Of a DNA stretch of 64,000 nucleotides, positions 1 through 8,811 are shown piece by piece. The DNA is from Polaromonas sp. AET17H-212 (GTDB lineage: Bacteria; Pseudomonadota; Gammaproteobacteria; Burkholderiales; Burkholderiaceae_C). The notes beneath the pieces were generated by a model. It did not search any database. It was not told the origin of the DNA and saw only the letters and a list, made by a program, of their open reading frames with translations. The stretch covers positions 1-64,000 of the forward strand of contig NZ_NBZW01000008.1 of assembly GCF_002379085.1 (NCBI RefSeq). The letters are read 5' to 3'. Position 1 is the first letter of the stretch; each line of letters begins with the position of its first letter. A program made the position numbers and the translations under genes.

Positions 1-1
1 C

Positions 2-1777
2 CCTGAATCCACCCCCCGGTCCGCCGCCCCGGCCGGGCCCCTGGACTGGCGCCGGCTGGTGGAGTGGCTCAGTGACGACGGGCTGATCTCGGCGGCCGAG
101 GCGCAGCGCACGATTGCGCGCTGCTCGCAGGTCCAGAGCGCGCAGCACCCGCTGATCCGGCTGGCCAGCGTCAGCATGAACCGCGTGTCCGACGGCAAGC
201 CGCTGGACATTGAAACCATTGCCCAGTGGCTGGCCGGCCGGGCCGGGCTGGGCTACCTGCGCATCGACCCGCTAAAGGTGGACGTGGGCAAGGTGGCCGA
301 CACCATGTCGGCCGTGTATGCCGAACGCCACAAGGTGCTGCCGGTGCAGGTCACGCCGTCCGAGGTGGTGGTGGCGACCGCCGAGCCCTTCGTCACCGAC
401 TGGGTCTCCGAGGTTGAGCGCCAGGCCAAGCGCAGCGTGCGCCTGGTGGTGGCCAACCCGCTGGAAATTGCCCGCTACACCGCCGAGTTTTTTGCGCTGG
501 CCAAGTCGGTGAAGGCGGCCATGAAGGCCGGCGGCAACGCCGGCGCCGCGAGCTTCGAGCAACTGGTGGAGCTGGGCAAAACCAACAAGCAGCTCGATGC
601 CAACGACCAGGGCGTGGTGCAGGTGGTGGACTGGCTCTGGCAATACGCCTTTGACCAGCGCGCCAGCGACATCCACCTGGAGCCGCGGCGCGACCAGGGC
701 GTGATCCGCTTTCGCATCGACGGCGTGTTGCACCCGGTTTACCAGCTGCCCATGGGTGTGCACAACGCGATGACGGCACGCATCAAGCTGCTGGGCCGCA
801 TGGACGTGGTCGAGAAGCGCCGGCCGCAGGACGGCCGCATCAAGACCCGCAACCCGCGCGGCGACGAAATCGAGATGCGCCTGTCCACCTTGCCGACGGC
901 CTTCGGCGAAAAAATGGTGATGCGGATTTTTGACCCCGACACCACCGTCAAGGACCTCGACGCCTTGGGCTTTTCCCAGCACGACGCGACGCGCTGGGAG
1001 CAACTCGTCAAGCGGCCCTATGGCATCGTGCTGGTGACCGGGCCGACCGGCTCGGGCAAAACCACCACGCTGTATTCGACGCTCAAACGCATCGCCACCG
1101 AAGAGGTCAACGTCAGCACCATCGAAGACCCGATCGAGATGATCGAGCCGGCCTTCAACCAGACCCAGGTGCAGGCGCACCTCGATTTTGATTTCCCGGA
1201 AGGCCTGCGCGCGCTGATGCGGCAGGACCCGGACATCATCATGGTCGGCGAGATCCGCGACCTGCAGACCGCCGAAATGGCGGTGCAGGCGGCACTGACC
1301 GGGCACCTGGTCTTCAGCACGCTGCACACCAACGACGCGCCTTCGGCGGTGTCGCGCCTGATGGAACTCGGCGTCCCCTCCTATTTGATCAACGCCACCT
1401 TGCTGGGTGTGCTGGCGCAGCGGCTGGTGCGCACGCTGTGCCCGCAGTGCCGCGAAAAAGACGAAGGCAGTTCGCGCGAAACGCTCACCGAAATCGTCAA
1501 GCCCTGGCAGATCAACGGTGCCTACCAGCCTTACAAGCCGGCCGGCTGCGTTGATTGCCGCATGACCGGTTTCCTGGGCCGCATGGGGCTGTATGAATTG
1601 CTGACGGTGACCGAGGCCTTCAAGGACAAGGTCACCAAAGAGCCCAGCATCGACGCGCTGCGGCGCCAGGCTTTGGCCGACGGCATGCGGCCGCTGCGGC
1701 TGGCGGGCGCGCTCAAGGTGGCTGAAGGCCTGACCACCATCGAGGAAATCCTTTCCACGACACCGCCCATGGCCTGA
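2..1777 (+). CDS. GspE/PilB-family secretion or pilus assembly ATPase (5' end outside window)
   Basis: Hexameric cytoplasmic ATPase of the type II secretion/type IV pilus family. The fragment carries the N-terminal GspE domain, a Walker A motif GPTGSGKTTT (about bases 1039-1068), an Asp-box/Walker B region DIIMVGEIRD, the HLVFSTLHTND His box, and two CxxC pairs (LCPQC and CVDC) of the C-terminal zinc finger. A GTG at 59 could start it. However, the frame stays open without a stop to base 2 and reads as plausible protein (PLDWRRLVEW just before and across the GTG), so I infer the true start lies upstream of the window. A strong terminator follows. Whether it powers secretion or pili cannot be told without neighbours. 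Confidence 0.9.
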   Translation, partial: PESTPRSAAPAGPLDWRRLVEWLSDDGLISAAEAQRTIARCSQVQSAQHPLIRLASVSMNRVSDGKPLDIETIAQWLAGRAGLGYLRIDPLKVDVGKVADTMSAVYAERHKVLPVQVTPSEVVVATAEPFVTDWVSEVERQAKRSVRLVVANPLEIARYTAEFFALAKSVKAAMKAGGNAGAASFEQLVELGKTNKQLDANDQGVVQVVDWLWQYAFDQRASDIHLEPRRDQGVIRFRIDGVLHPVYQLPMGVHNAMTARIKLLGRMDVVEKRRPQDGRIKTRNPRGDEIEMRLSTLPTAFGEKMVMRIFDPDTTVKDLDALGFSQHDATRWEQLVKRPYGIVLVTGPTGSGKTTTLYSTLKRIATEEVNVSTIEDPIEMIEPAFNQTQVQAHLDFDFPEGLRALMRQDPDIIMVGEIRDLQTAEMAVQAALTGHLVFSTLHTNDAPSAVSRLMELGVPSYLINATLLGVLAQRLVRTLCPQCREKDEGSSRETLTEIVKPWQINGAYQPYKPAGCVDCRMTGFLGRMGLYELLTVTEAFKDKVTKEPSIDALRRQALADGMRPLRLAGALKVAEGLTTIEEILSTTPPMA

Positions 1778-1779
1778 AA

Positions 1780-1809
1780 CCTGTCCCGCCCGGGACAGGC
1801 GGATTTTTT
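1780..1809 (+). terminator. Rho-independent terminator after the GspE/PilB ATPase
   Basis: A perfect 9-bp stem (CCTGTCCCG / CGGGACAGG, 1780-1788 and 1791-1799) with a 2-nt loop is followed by a T run at 1804-1809. It lies 3 nt after the stop codon and separates the ATPase from tctB. Confidence 0.85.
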
Positions 1810-1904
1810 CTGCCGCTTTTTTGCGTAAGTGAAAGCCACATCCCCTTCAGGGGCAATTACATGCACAATCCAGCGATTCATTCTTTAGTTAGAGGAGACA
1901 AACC

Positions 1905-2393
1905 GTGAATATCAAGAGTCAAAAAGACTTTTTTGCCGGTCTCATGTTCATGGGTGTCGGTGTGGCGTTTGCGTGGGGTGCAACGACTTACAACGTCGGC
2001 ACCGGGGCACGCATGGGACCGGGCTATTTCCCGCTGATGCTGGGCGTCCTGTTGGCGCTGATCGGGGTGGTGATTACCTTCAAGGCCCTCGTGGTCGAGA
2101 CGGTGGGCGGAGACAAGATCGGCAAATGGGCCTGGAAGCCGCTGTGTTACATCATTGCTGCCAACGTGGTGTTCGGCATCTTGTTGGCGGGTCTGCCGGC
2201 CATCAAATTCCCCGCCTTCGGCATGATCGTGGCGATCTATGTCCTGACCTTTGTTGCCAGCATGGCGGAACCCGGCTGGAAACTCAAGACCACCTTCATT
2301 CTGGCGACCATCCTGGCCGTCGGCAGCTACCTGGCCTTTGTTCTTGCGCTGAAATTGCAGTTCCCCGTGTGGCCGTCCTTCATCACCGGCTAA
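1905..2393 (+). CDS. tctB: TctB-type small membrane subunit of a tripartite tricarboxylate transporter
   Basis: 162-residue hydrophobic protein with about four to five membrane segments, the size and pattern of TctB (DUF1468) small subunits. It starts at a GTG (1905) with a good ribosome site AGAGGAG at 1891-1897. The tctA stop-start gap downstream is only 10 bp, so the two are co-transcribed. Together with TctA and a periplasmic Bug protein it forms a secondary solute importer in the inner membrane. The substrate cannot be read from the sequence; citrate and other carboxylates are known for the family. Confidence 0.88.
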   Translation: MNIKSQKDFFAGLMFMGVGVAFAWGATTYNVGTGARMGPGYFPLMLGVLLALIGVVITFKALVVETVGGDKIGKWAWKPLCYIIAANVVFGILLAGLPAIKFPAFGMIVAIYVLTFVASMAEPGWKLKTTFILATILAVGSYLAFVLALKLQFPVWPSFITG

Positions 2394-2403
2394 GGAAAAG
2401 AAA

Positions 2404-3915
2404 ATGGATCTGATTGCAAATTTGTCCCTGGGTTTTGGCGTGGCATTCACGCCGATCAACCTGCTCTACGCTTTCGCCGGCTGCCTCCTTGGCACCTTGA
2501 TTGGCGTGTTGCCCGGCATCGGCCCGGTCGCCACCATCGCGATGCTGTTGCCGGCCACCTACGCGCTGCCCCCGGTTTCCGCGCTGATCATGCTGGCCGG
2601 CATTTATTACGGTGCCCAGTACGGTGGTTCAACCACCGCCATCCTGGTGAACCTGCCCGGTGAGTCGTCGTCCGTGGTGACCTGTATCGACGGTTACCAG
2701 ATGGCCAGGAAGGGTCGAGCGGGGCCGGCACTGGCCGCGGCCGGGTTGGGCTCGTTTTTTGCCGGCTGCGTCGGCACCCTGATTCTGGCTGCCTTCGCGC
2801 CGCCGCTGACCGAGCTGGCCTTCAAATTCGGTCCGGCCGAATACTTCGCCCTGATGGTGCTGGGCCTGATCGGCGCTGTGGTGCTGGCTTCCGGCTCGCT
2901 GCTCAAGGCGGTGGGCATGATTGTGCTGGGCCTGCTGCTGGGCCTGGTGGGTACCGACGTGAACTCCGGTGTCGCACGTTTCAGCTTTGACATTCCCGAA
3001 CTGACCGATGGCATCGGTTTTATCGTGATTGCCATGGGTGTGTTCGGCTACGGTGAGATCATCAGCAACCTGGCACAGCCGGAACATGAACGTGAAGTTT
3101 TTACCGCCAAGGTGTCGGGCCTGTTTCCGACCAAGCAGGACTTCAAGGATATGACGCCGGCCGTGCTGCGCGGGACCATTCTGGGTTCATCGCTGGGCAT
3201 CCTGCCTGGTGGTGGCGCCTTGCTCGCCGCGTTTGCCGCCTACACGCTGGAAAAGAAAATGAAGATGAAGCCGGGCGAAGTTCCCTTCGGTCAGGGCAAC
3301 ATCCGCGGCGTGGCTGGTCCTGAGTCCGCCAACAATGCCGGGGCACAGACTTCCTTCATTCCGCTGCTCACTCTGGGCATTCCGCCGAACGCCGTGATGG
3401 CGCTGATGGTGGGCGCCATGACGATCCACAACATCCAGCCCGGCCCGCAGGTCATGACCAGCAACCCCGAGCTGTTCTGGGGCCTGATTGCCTCGATGTG
3501 GATCGGCAACGCGATGCTGATCATCCTGAACCTGCCACTGATCGGCATCTGGATCAAGCTGCTGACCGTGCCTTACCGCTTCCTGTTCCCCGCGATTGTG
3601 CTGTTCTGTGCGATTGGTGTTTACTCGACCAACAACAACACTTGGGATATCTGGATGGTGGGTATTTTTGGCGTGATCGGTTATCTCTTCATCAAGCTGG
3701 GGACGGAGCCTGCCCCCCTGCTGCTGGGCTTCATCCTGGGCCCCATGATGGAAGAAAACCTGCGCCGGGCGCTGCTGCTCTCGCGCGGCGACTGGAGCGT
3801 GTTTGTGACGCGTCCGCTGTCGGCCGGGCTGCTGGCCGCCGGGGCGCTGCTGCTGGTGATCGTGCTGTTGCCGTCGGTCAAGAACAAGCGTGAAGAGGCT
3901 TTTGTCGAGGAATGA
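2404..3915 (+). CDS. tctA: TctA-type large membrane subunit of a tripartite tricarboxylate transporter
   Basis: 503-residue permease with about twelve hydrophobic segments and the TctA signature GTLIGVLPGIGP near the N-terminus plus a second LPGGGALLA segment mid-protein. Length is normal for the family. It follows tctB by 10 bp with AAGGAAA as ribosome site. It is the transport channel of the TctABC system. A strong terminator (3935-3962) stands between it and the following Bug binding-protein gene, so the binding protein may be expressed separately. Confidence 0.93.
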   Translation: MDLIANLSLGFGVAFTPINLLYAFAGCLLGTLIGVLPGIGPVATIAMLLPATYALPPVSALIMLAGIYYGAQYGGSTTAILVNLPGESSSVVTCIDGYQMARKGRAGPALAAAGLGSFFAGCVGTLILAAFAPPLTELAFKFGPAEYFALMVLGLIGAVVLASGSLLKAVGMIVLGLLLGLVGTDVNSGVARFSFDIPELTDGIGFIVIAMGVFGYGEIISNLAQPEHEREVFTAKVSGLFPTKQDFKDMTPAVLRGTILGSSLGILPGGGALLAAFAAYTLEKKMKMKPGEVPFGQGNIRGVAGPESANNAGAQTSFIPLLTLGIPPNAVMALMVGAMTIHNIQPGPQVMTSNPELFWGLIASMWIGNAMLIILNLPLIGIWIKLLTVPYRFLFPAIVLFCAIGVYSTNNNTWDIWMVGIFGVIGYLFIKLGTEPAPLLLGFILGPMMEENLRRALLLSRGDWSVFVTRPLSAGLLAAGALLLVIVLLPSVKNKREEAFVEE

Positions 3916-3934
3916 TGCCTCGGTGAAGTGTCCC

Positions 3935-3962
3935 AACGGCACCCTCGGGTGCCGTTTTTTTT
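3935..3962 (+). terminator. Rho-independent terminator after tctA
   Basis: Perfect 10-bp stem AACGGCACCC / GGGTGCCGTT (3935-3944 and 3947-3956) with a 2-nt loop (or a CTCG tetraloop on 9 bp), followed by eight T residues ending at 3962. Confidence 0.92.
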
Positions 3963-4014
3963 GAGTAAAACTGTCTGAACCCTGTCGGCAGGAAAACCGT
4001 TGCACAATGGCGAA

Positions 4015-5010
4015 ATGAAACGTAGACATATCATTTTTTTGGCGGTGACCGGTGTTGCGGTTGCGGCCGCCTTGCCCGCCGCGGCACAGACTTCTGCGGC
4101 GGCCCCCGGGGCGGCCTACCCGGTGCGGCCGATCCGCATGATCGTGCCTTTCCCGGCGGGCGGTGCGACCGACATCCTGGCGCGCGCGTTGTCGCAAAAG
4201 CTCGGTGAAAAAATCGGGCAGACCGTGGTGGTCGACAACCGGCCGGGCGCCGGCGGGACCATAGGCGCCGATGCCGCATCCAAGGCCGCGCCGGATGGCT
4301 ACACGCTGCTGCTGGCGACCTCCAGCACCCACAGCATAGGCCCGGCCATCAACCCGAAAATCCCCTACAACGCCGAGACGGATTTCACGCCTATCGGCTA
4401 CGTCGCCAGTTCGCCCAACGTCGTGCTGGTGCCCAACTCCTCGCCAGCCAGGACCATGCAGGAGTTCATCGCCCATGCGCGGAAAAATCCCGGGCGGCTG
4501 AACTACGCGTCCAGCGGCAACGGCACCATCGTGCACCTGACCACCGAGTACTTCAAGGCGCAGTCCGGCACCTTCATTCTTCACATTCCCTACCGGGGCA
4601 CGGCGCTGGCCATGCCGGACCTGATCAGCGGCAAGCTCGATGTGCTGTTCGACTCCTTTGTCACCGGCATGCCGCATGTCAAGGATGGCAAGCTGCGCGC
4701 CCTGGCGGTGACCAGCCTCAAGCGCACCGCGCTCGCGCCTGATCTGCCGACGGTGTCCGAGGTGCTGCCGGGCTTCGAGTCGGTGACCTGGTTCGGCGTG
4801 TACGGCCCCAAAGGCCTGAGCGCCGAACTGACGGCCCGGGTGAACCAGGCGGTTAATGCGGCATTGGCCGACCCCGACGTCAAAGAGCGGTTTGCCCGGC
4901 TGGGCGCCGAGCCCACCGGCGGCACGCCGCAGGCCTTTGCGGCGATGGTCAAGACCGACAACGCCAAGTGGAAAAAAATCATTTCCGAACGCAAGATCAC
5001 CACCGACTGA
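4015..5010 (+). CDS. Bug/TctC-family periplasmic solute-binding protein
   Basis: Secreted binding protein of the Bug family that is greatly expanded in Betaproteobacteria. From the ATG at 4015 the protein begins with a classic signal peptide (MKRRHIIFLAVTGVAVAAAL...AAAQ), followed by the Bug hallmarks YPVRPIRMIVPFPAGGATD, a VVDNRPGAGGTIGAD segment and the LNYASSGNGTIVHL region. An in-frame TTG at 4000 would add five residues ahead of the signal peptide and is less likely. It probably feeds the TctAB permease upstream, although a terminator separates them. The gamma-glutamyltransferase gene follows after 56 bp, which hints at a shared substrate class. Confidence 0.9.
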   Translation: MKRRHIIFLAVTGVAVAAALPAAAQTSAAAPGAAYPVRPIRMIVPFPAGGATDILARALSQKLGEKIGQTVVVDNRPGAGGTIGADAASKAAPDGYTLLLATSSTHSIGPAINPKIPYNAETDFTPIGYVASSPNVVLVPNSSPARTMQEFIAHARKNPGRLNYASSGNGTIVHLTTEYFKAQSGTFILHIPYRGTALAMPDLISGKLDVLFDSFVTGMPHVKDGKLRALAVTSLKRTALAPDLPTVSEVLPGFESVTWFGVYGPKGLSAELTARVNQAVNAALADPDVKERFARLGAEPTGGTPQAFAAMVKTDNAKWKKIISERKITTD

Positions 5011-5066
5011 CAGCGTTTCACCGGCGCCAGGGCTTGGCGCCAGCCCTCCCATTTCCAGAGCCATTC

Positions 5067-6677
5067 ATGAACTTCGATTACAGCAATCCCTATACCTCCA
5101 CCCGCATTCCCCTGTTTGCCCGCAATGTGGTGTCCACCTCGCACCCGCTGGGCGCGCAGGCCGGGCTGCGCATGCTGCTCAAGGGCGGCAATGCGGTGGA
5201 TGCCGCCATCGCCGCCGCCGCTGCCATGACCATCGTCGAGCCGGTCAGCAACGGTCTGGGCAGTGACGCCTTCTGCATCTTGTGGGACGGCAAGGAACTG
5301 CATGGCCTTAATGCCTCGGGCCGCGCACCGCAGGCCTGGACGCCGGACTACTTCAAGCGCAAATACGGCGACGGCGCTGCCACCCCGCCCAAGCGCGGTC
5401 TTGATTCGGTGACCGTGCCCGGTGCCGTGGCCGGCTGGGTGGCCATGAGCGAGCGTTTTGGCCGGCTGCCGTTTGCCGACCTGATGGAGCCCGCCATCGA
5501 AATTGCCGAGCGGGGCTACCTGCTGCCGCCGGTGGTTCGGCAGAAGTGGGCGGCCGCTACCAACGAACTGAAGTCGATGCCCGGTTTTGCCCAGTCCTTT
5601 CTGCCCTGGGGCCGCGCGCCGAATGTCGGCGAGCTGTTCCAGTTCAAGGCCGCCGCCAGGGCGTTGCGGGCGATCGCCCAGAGCAAGGGTGCGGCGTATT
5701 ACGGCGGCGAGATCGCGCAGGCAATTGAAAAATTCTCTGCCCAAAACGGCGGCAGCCTGACGGCCAAAGACTTTGCGTCCTACCAGCCGGAGTGGGTCAA
5801 GCCCATCGGCAAGGACTACCGCGGCCACACGCTGCACGAGATCCCGCCGAACGGCCAGGGCATCTCGGCCTTGATTGCGCTGGGCATCCTGGACAAGTTC
5901 GATGTGGCCGGGCTGGCGGTCGACGGGGTGGATTCGCAGCACCTGCAGATCGAGGCGATGAAACTGGCTTTTGCCGACGTCTACAAATACGTGGCGGAGC
6001 CATCGTCGATGGAGGTGAGTGTCGATCAAATGCTCGACGACAGCTACCTCGCCTCCCGTGCCAAACTCATCGACATGAAAAAAGCGCAGGACTTCGGCGC
6101 CGGCAACCCGGTCAAGGGCGGCACCATTTACCTCACCGCGGCCGACGAAGACGGCATGATGGTCAGCTTCATCCAGAGCAACTACATGGGGTTTGGCTCG
6201 GGTTGTGTCGAGCCCGAGTTCGGCATCAGCCTGCAAAACCGCGGCCACGCCTTCAGCCTGCAGGCCGGCGTCAACCAGGTGGCGCCGGGCAAGCGTCCCT
6301 TCCACACCATCATCCCGGCCTTCCTCACGAAAGACGGGCAACCGGTGATGAGTTACGGTGTGATGGGCGCCAACATGCAGCCCCAGGGCCACATGCAGAC
6401 GCTGGTGCGCATGCTCGACTACCAACAGAGCCCGCAGGCCGCCTGTGATGCGCCGCGCTGGCGCTACAACGCCGGTTTTGAAATCAATGTCGAAGCGTCG
6501 ATGAACCCGCAAACCGTGCAAGGCCTGGCGGACCGCGGCCACCGCATGGAAGTCATCAACGACTCCTACCAGGACTTCGGTGCGGGCCAGTTCATCTGCC
6601 GCGCCGGCGATCCGAAGGTCGAGGGTTATGTGGCGGCCAGCGACAGCCGGCGCGACGGCCAGGCCGTCGGTTTCTAA
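5067..6677 (+). CDS. ggt: Gamma-glutamyltransferase family protein (no signal peptide)
   Basis: Ntn-hydrolase that cleaves gamma-glutamyl bonds in glutathione-like compounds and is made by autoprocessing. The protein has the family N-terminal segment GGNAVDAAIAAAAAMTIVEP, the catalytic threonine in KGGTIYLTAADEDG (Thr353, where self-cleavage would give the small subunit) and the small-subunit MGFGSG and MGANMQPQGH segments. I chose ATG 5067 because the open frame upstream of it overlaps the Bug gene. No signal peptide is visible, unlike the periplasmic E. coli enzyme, so a cytoplasmic (YwrD-like) enzyme is inferred. It sits between a Bug binding protein and a DMT permease that starts 9 bp after its stop. 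Confidence 0.88.
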   Translation: MNFDYSNPYTSTRIPLFARNVVSTSHPLGAQAGLRMLLKGGNAVDAAIAAAAAMTIVEPVSNGLGSDAFCILWDGKELHGLNASGRAPQAWTPDYFKRKYGDGAATPPKRGLDSVTVPGAVAGWVAMSERFGRLPFADLMEPAIEIAERGYLLPPVVRQKWAAATNELKSMPGFAQSFLPWGRAPNVGELFQFKAAARALRAIAQSKGAAYYGGEIAQAIEKFSAQNGGSLTAKDFASYQPEWVKPIGKDYRGHTLHEIPPNGQGISALIALGILDKFDVAGLAVDGVDSQHLQIEAMKLAFADVYKYVAEPSSMEVSVDQMLDDSYLASRAKLIDMKKAQDFGAGNPVKGGTIYLTAADEDGMMVSFIQSNYMGFGSGCVEPEFGISLQNRGHAFSLQAGVNQVAPGKRPFHTIIPAFLTKDGQPVMSYGVMGANMQPQGHMQTLVRMLDYQQSPQAACDAPRWRYNAGFEINVEASMNPQTVQGLADRGHRMEVINDSYQDFGAGQFICRAGDPKVEGYVAASDSRRDGQAVGF

Positions 6678-6686
6678 AATTGCCTC

Positions 6687-7625
6687 TTGTCCAGAAGTTT
6701 AGAGCCAAAAACACTTCCAGCCCAGGAGAATAGGGCGCAGGCAGCTCCTAAAAGCATAGCAACCGGCTTGCTGCTGGCGACCTTCGGTGCAATCGCCTTC
6801 AGCGGCAAGGCGATCATCGTCAAGCTCGCCTACCGCCATGGCGTCGATGCGGTCACGCTCATCATGTACCGCATGCTGTTTGCGCTGCCGATATTTGCCG
6901 TGATGGCCTGGTGGGCCAGCCGCGGCAAGGCGGCCCTGACCCGCAAGGACTGGCTGGGCGTGCTCTGGCTCGGTTTCACCGGGTATTACCTGGCGAGTTT
7001 CCTGGACTTCGCCGGGCTTGCCTACATCAGCGCCTCGCTGGAGCGGCTGATCCTTTACCTCAATCCCACCTTGGTCCTGCTGCTGGGGCTGGCGTTGTAC
7101 CGCAGGCGCATCAGCACGCCGCAAATCATGGGCATGGCGATCAGCTACAGCGGCGTGGTGCTGGTCTTCGGCCACGAGATCACCCTGCTGGGACCGGAGG
7201 CCGCCTGGGGCGCGCTGCTGGTGTTTCTCAGCGCCGTCAGTTATGCGCTCTACCTGGTCTACAGCGGCGAGATGGTCAAGCGCCTGGGCGCCCTGCGCCT
7301 GGTGGGGCTGGCCACCACGGTCGCCTGCCTGTGCTGCATCCTGCAGTTCCTGCTGCTCAGGCCGCTCAGCGCGGCGAATGTTGCGCCCGAGGTGATCTGG
7401 CTCTCGGTGCTCAATGCCACGTTGTGCACGGCGGCCCCGGTGCTGATGGTGATGATGGCCATCGAGCGCATAGGCGCCAGCCTGGCCGCGCAGACCGGCA
7501 TGGTCGGCCCGATGTCCACCATCCTGATGGGCGTGCTGATTCTCGGGGAGCCGTTCACCGCCTGGGTGGCGGCGGGTACGGTACTCGTCATTGCGGGTAT
7601 TTTTGTGTTCAGCCGCGGAAAGTAG
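6687..7625 (+). CDS. EamA/DMT-family permease
   Basis: About ten hydrophobic segments in two EamA repeats, the layout of drug/metabolite transporters of the inner membrane. Only a TTG (6687) opens the frame, 9 bp after the gamma-glutamyltransferase stop, and there is no convincing ribosome site. The first 25 codons coincide with a dispersed repeat (6700-6760), so the true N-terminus is uncertain; the conserved part begins around ATGLLLATFGAIAFSGK. It is probably co-transcribed with the gene before it. Substrate is unknown; amino-acid or metabolite export is typical of the family. Confidence 0.8.
   Translation: MSRSLEPKTLPAQENRAQAAPKSIATGLLLATFGAIAFSGKAIIVKLAYRHGVDAVTLIMYRMLFALPIFAVMAWWASRGKAALTRKDWLGVLWLGFTGYYLASFLDFAGLAYISASLERLILYLNPTLVLLLGLALYRRRISTPQIMGMAISYSGVVLVFGHEITLLGPEAAWGALLVFLSAVSYALYLVYSGEMVKRLGALRLVGLATTVACLCCILQFLLLRPLSAANVAPEVIWLSVLNATLCTAAPVLMVMMAIERIGASLAAQTGMVGPMSTILMGVLILGEPFTAWVAAGTVLVIAGIFVFSRGK
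6700..6760 (-). repeat. Dispersed dyad repeat A, copy 1 (in 5' end of DMT gene)
   Basis: 17-bp core GCTCCTAAAAGCATAGC at 6744-6760. The GC-rich arm runs to lower coordinates; on the minus strand it reads TGCCTGCGCCC, then CTGGGCTGGAAG, then TTTTTGG. The core is read in the host gene as Ala-Pro-Lys-Ser-Ile-Ala. Confidence 0.7.
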
Positions 7626-7772
7626 GGCCCCCACGCTTGCCACTTCGTGTGCTGCGCGAGGCCTTGCAGGCCGCCGCTCGCCAGAGGCTTCGCTTCTGTC
7701 GCCTGTCCAAAGCTGCTCAAGCAGCTTTGGAGCCGCAGGCTACAGCCCCTCGGGGGGCGCGGCCCCTGCTTG
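7626..7772 (+). repeat. Stop-abutting GC-rich element B, copy 1
   Basis: Begins immediately after the DMT stop with GGGCCCCCACGCTTGCC and ends with CGGCCCCTGCTTG (up to 7771/7772), the same termini as the copies ending at 17877 and 28160. The interior differs from those copies and contains a perfect hairpin AAAGCTGC-TCAA-GCAGCTTT (7709-7728) and CCCCTCGGGGGG. It may act as a terminator or 3'-end stabiliser; there is no U tract. Confidence 0.65.
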
Positions 7773-7798
7773 TATTGACAGCAGGAACGGAACGCGGG

Positions 7799-8797
7799 CT
7801 ATTTCTTGACCGGCGCACGTTTGGGAGCGGCTGCCGGCGGTGCGGCGCTGACGCTTGTGCTGCGGCGTGCCGCCAGGCCTTCCATGCGTTGGGCCACGGT
7901 GACGGCCTGCTGCCCGCTCAGGCCGTCCAACCGGTTGCCCATGGCCTGCTCCAGCAGGTCCAGCCGCTGCTGCGCCGGCGGATGCGTGCTCAGCGACAAG
8001 GCAAACAGCGGGTTGTCGGGCGTGGCGGTACGCAGCTGCTGCAACACGGCCACCAGGCCATAGGGGTCAAAACCGGCGCGTGCGGCCAGCGCCACACCGC
8101 TGCGGTCGGCATCGAATTCATCGGTCTGGTCCAGCCCGCGTGAATACAGGTCGCGCCCCAGATTGAGCAACTGGGCCGACACCGCGCCCGCCAGTTCGCC
8201 CTTGATCTGCGTGCCGATGACCTGCGTGAGCAGGCCGGCCCGCGCGGTTTTGGCAATCGCCTGCAGGTGGTGTTTGGCGGTCACGTGGGTGATTTCATGC
8301 GCCAGGATGCCGGCCAGCTCGGCCTCGTCGGCAACCCGTTCGACCAGTCCCTTGGTCACGAACACATAACCGCCGGGCGCGGCGAAGGCGTTGAAGCCGG
8401 CATCGTCCAGCACCGCGAAGGTCCAGGGCAGGTGCGGCCGGGGGGACTGCAGGCTGATCCAGCGCCCGAGCTGGTTGACGTAACGCTGCAGCGCCATGTC
8501 AGGATGCAGCGGCTTGCTGCCCAGCAGCACGGCGGCCAGCTGGCGGCCGATTTCAATTTCCTTGGGCTCGTCGATCTGTTCGAGCGACTGCGACAGCAGG
8601 CCGATCAGGTCGCCAGCGCGGGAAGCCTGGCCAGCGCCGGCCGGCGCTTCGGCGGGCGCGGCCTGGCGCAGAAAGGAGCCCAGCAGGTTCAGGGCCTTGC
8701 CGGCGTCCTGACCGTGCGCCGGCATGCAGGCCAGGCCGGCGGCCAGCGCCAGCGGCATCAACCAGGCCGGCTGCGGGAGGCGATGTGGCAGGTTCAT
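7799..8797 (-). CDS. M48-family periplasmic metalloprotease
   Basis: 332-residue zinc metalloprotease with an N-terminal signal peptide (hydrophobic stretch ending near AHGQ, residue 30) and the HEITH zinc motif at residues 167-171, followed by the downstream family motif DEFDADRSGVALAARAG that supplies the third ligand. The organisation resembles the M48 domain of BepA/LoiP-type envelope quality-control proteases but lacks a TPR region. It lies 14 bp downstream of the SH3-domain gene on the same strand, so the two form an operon. Confidence 0.88.
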   Translation of the reverse strand: MNLPHRLPQPAWLMPLALAAGLACMPAHGQDAGKALNLLGSFLRQAAPAEAPAGAGQASRAGDLIGLLSQSLEQIDEPKEIEIGRQLAAVLLGSKPLHPDMALQRYVNQLGRWISLQSPRPHLPWTFAVLDDAGFNAFAAPGGYVFVTKGLVERVADEAELAGILAHEITHVTAKHHLQAIAKTARAGLLTQVIGTQIKGELAGAVSAQLLNLGRDLYSRGLDQTDEFDADRSGVALAARAGFDPYGLVAVLQQLRTATPDNPLFALSLSTHPPAQQRLDLLEQAMGNRLDGLSGQQAVTVAQRMEGLAARRSTSVSAAPPAAAPKRAPVKK

Positions 8798-8811
8798 GGG
8801 CGGCTCCCGTT

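Noticed and set aside
272..1327. Long open frame antisense to the GspE/PilB gene
   Set aside because: Composition artefact of high GC third positions; His/Arg/Gly-rich product with no recognisable domain. The same holds for long antisense frames over ileS, ftsK, the E1 gene and others.
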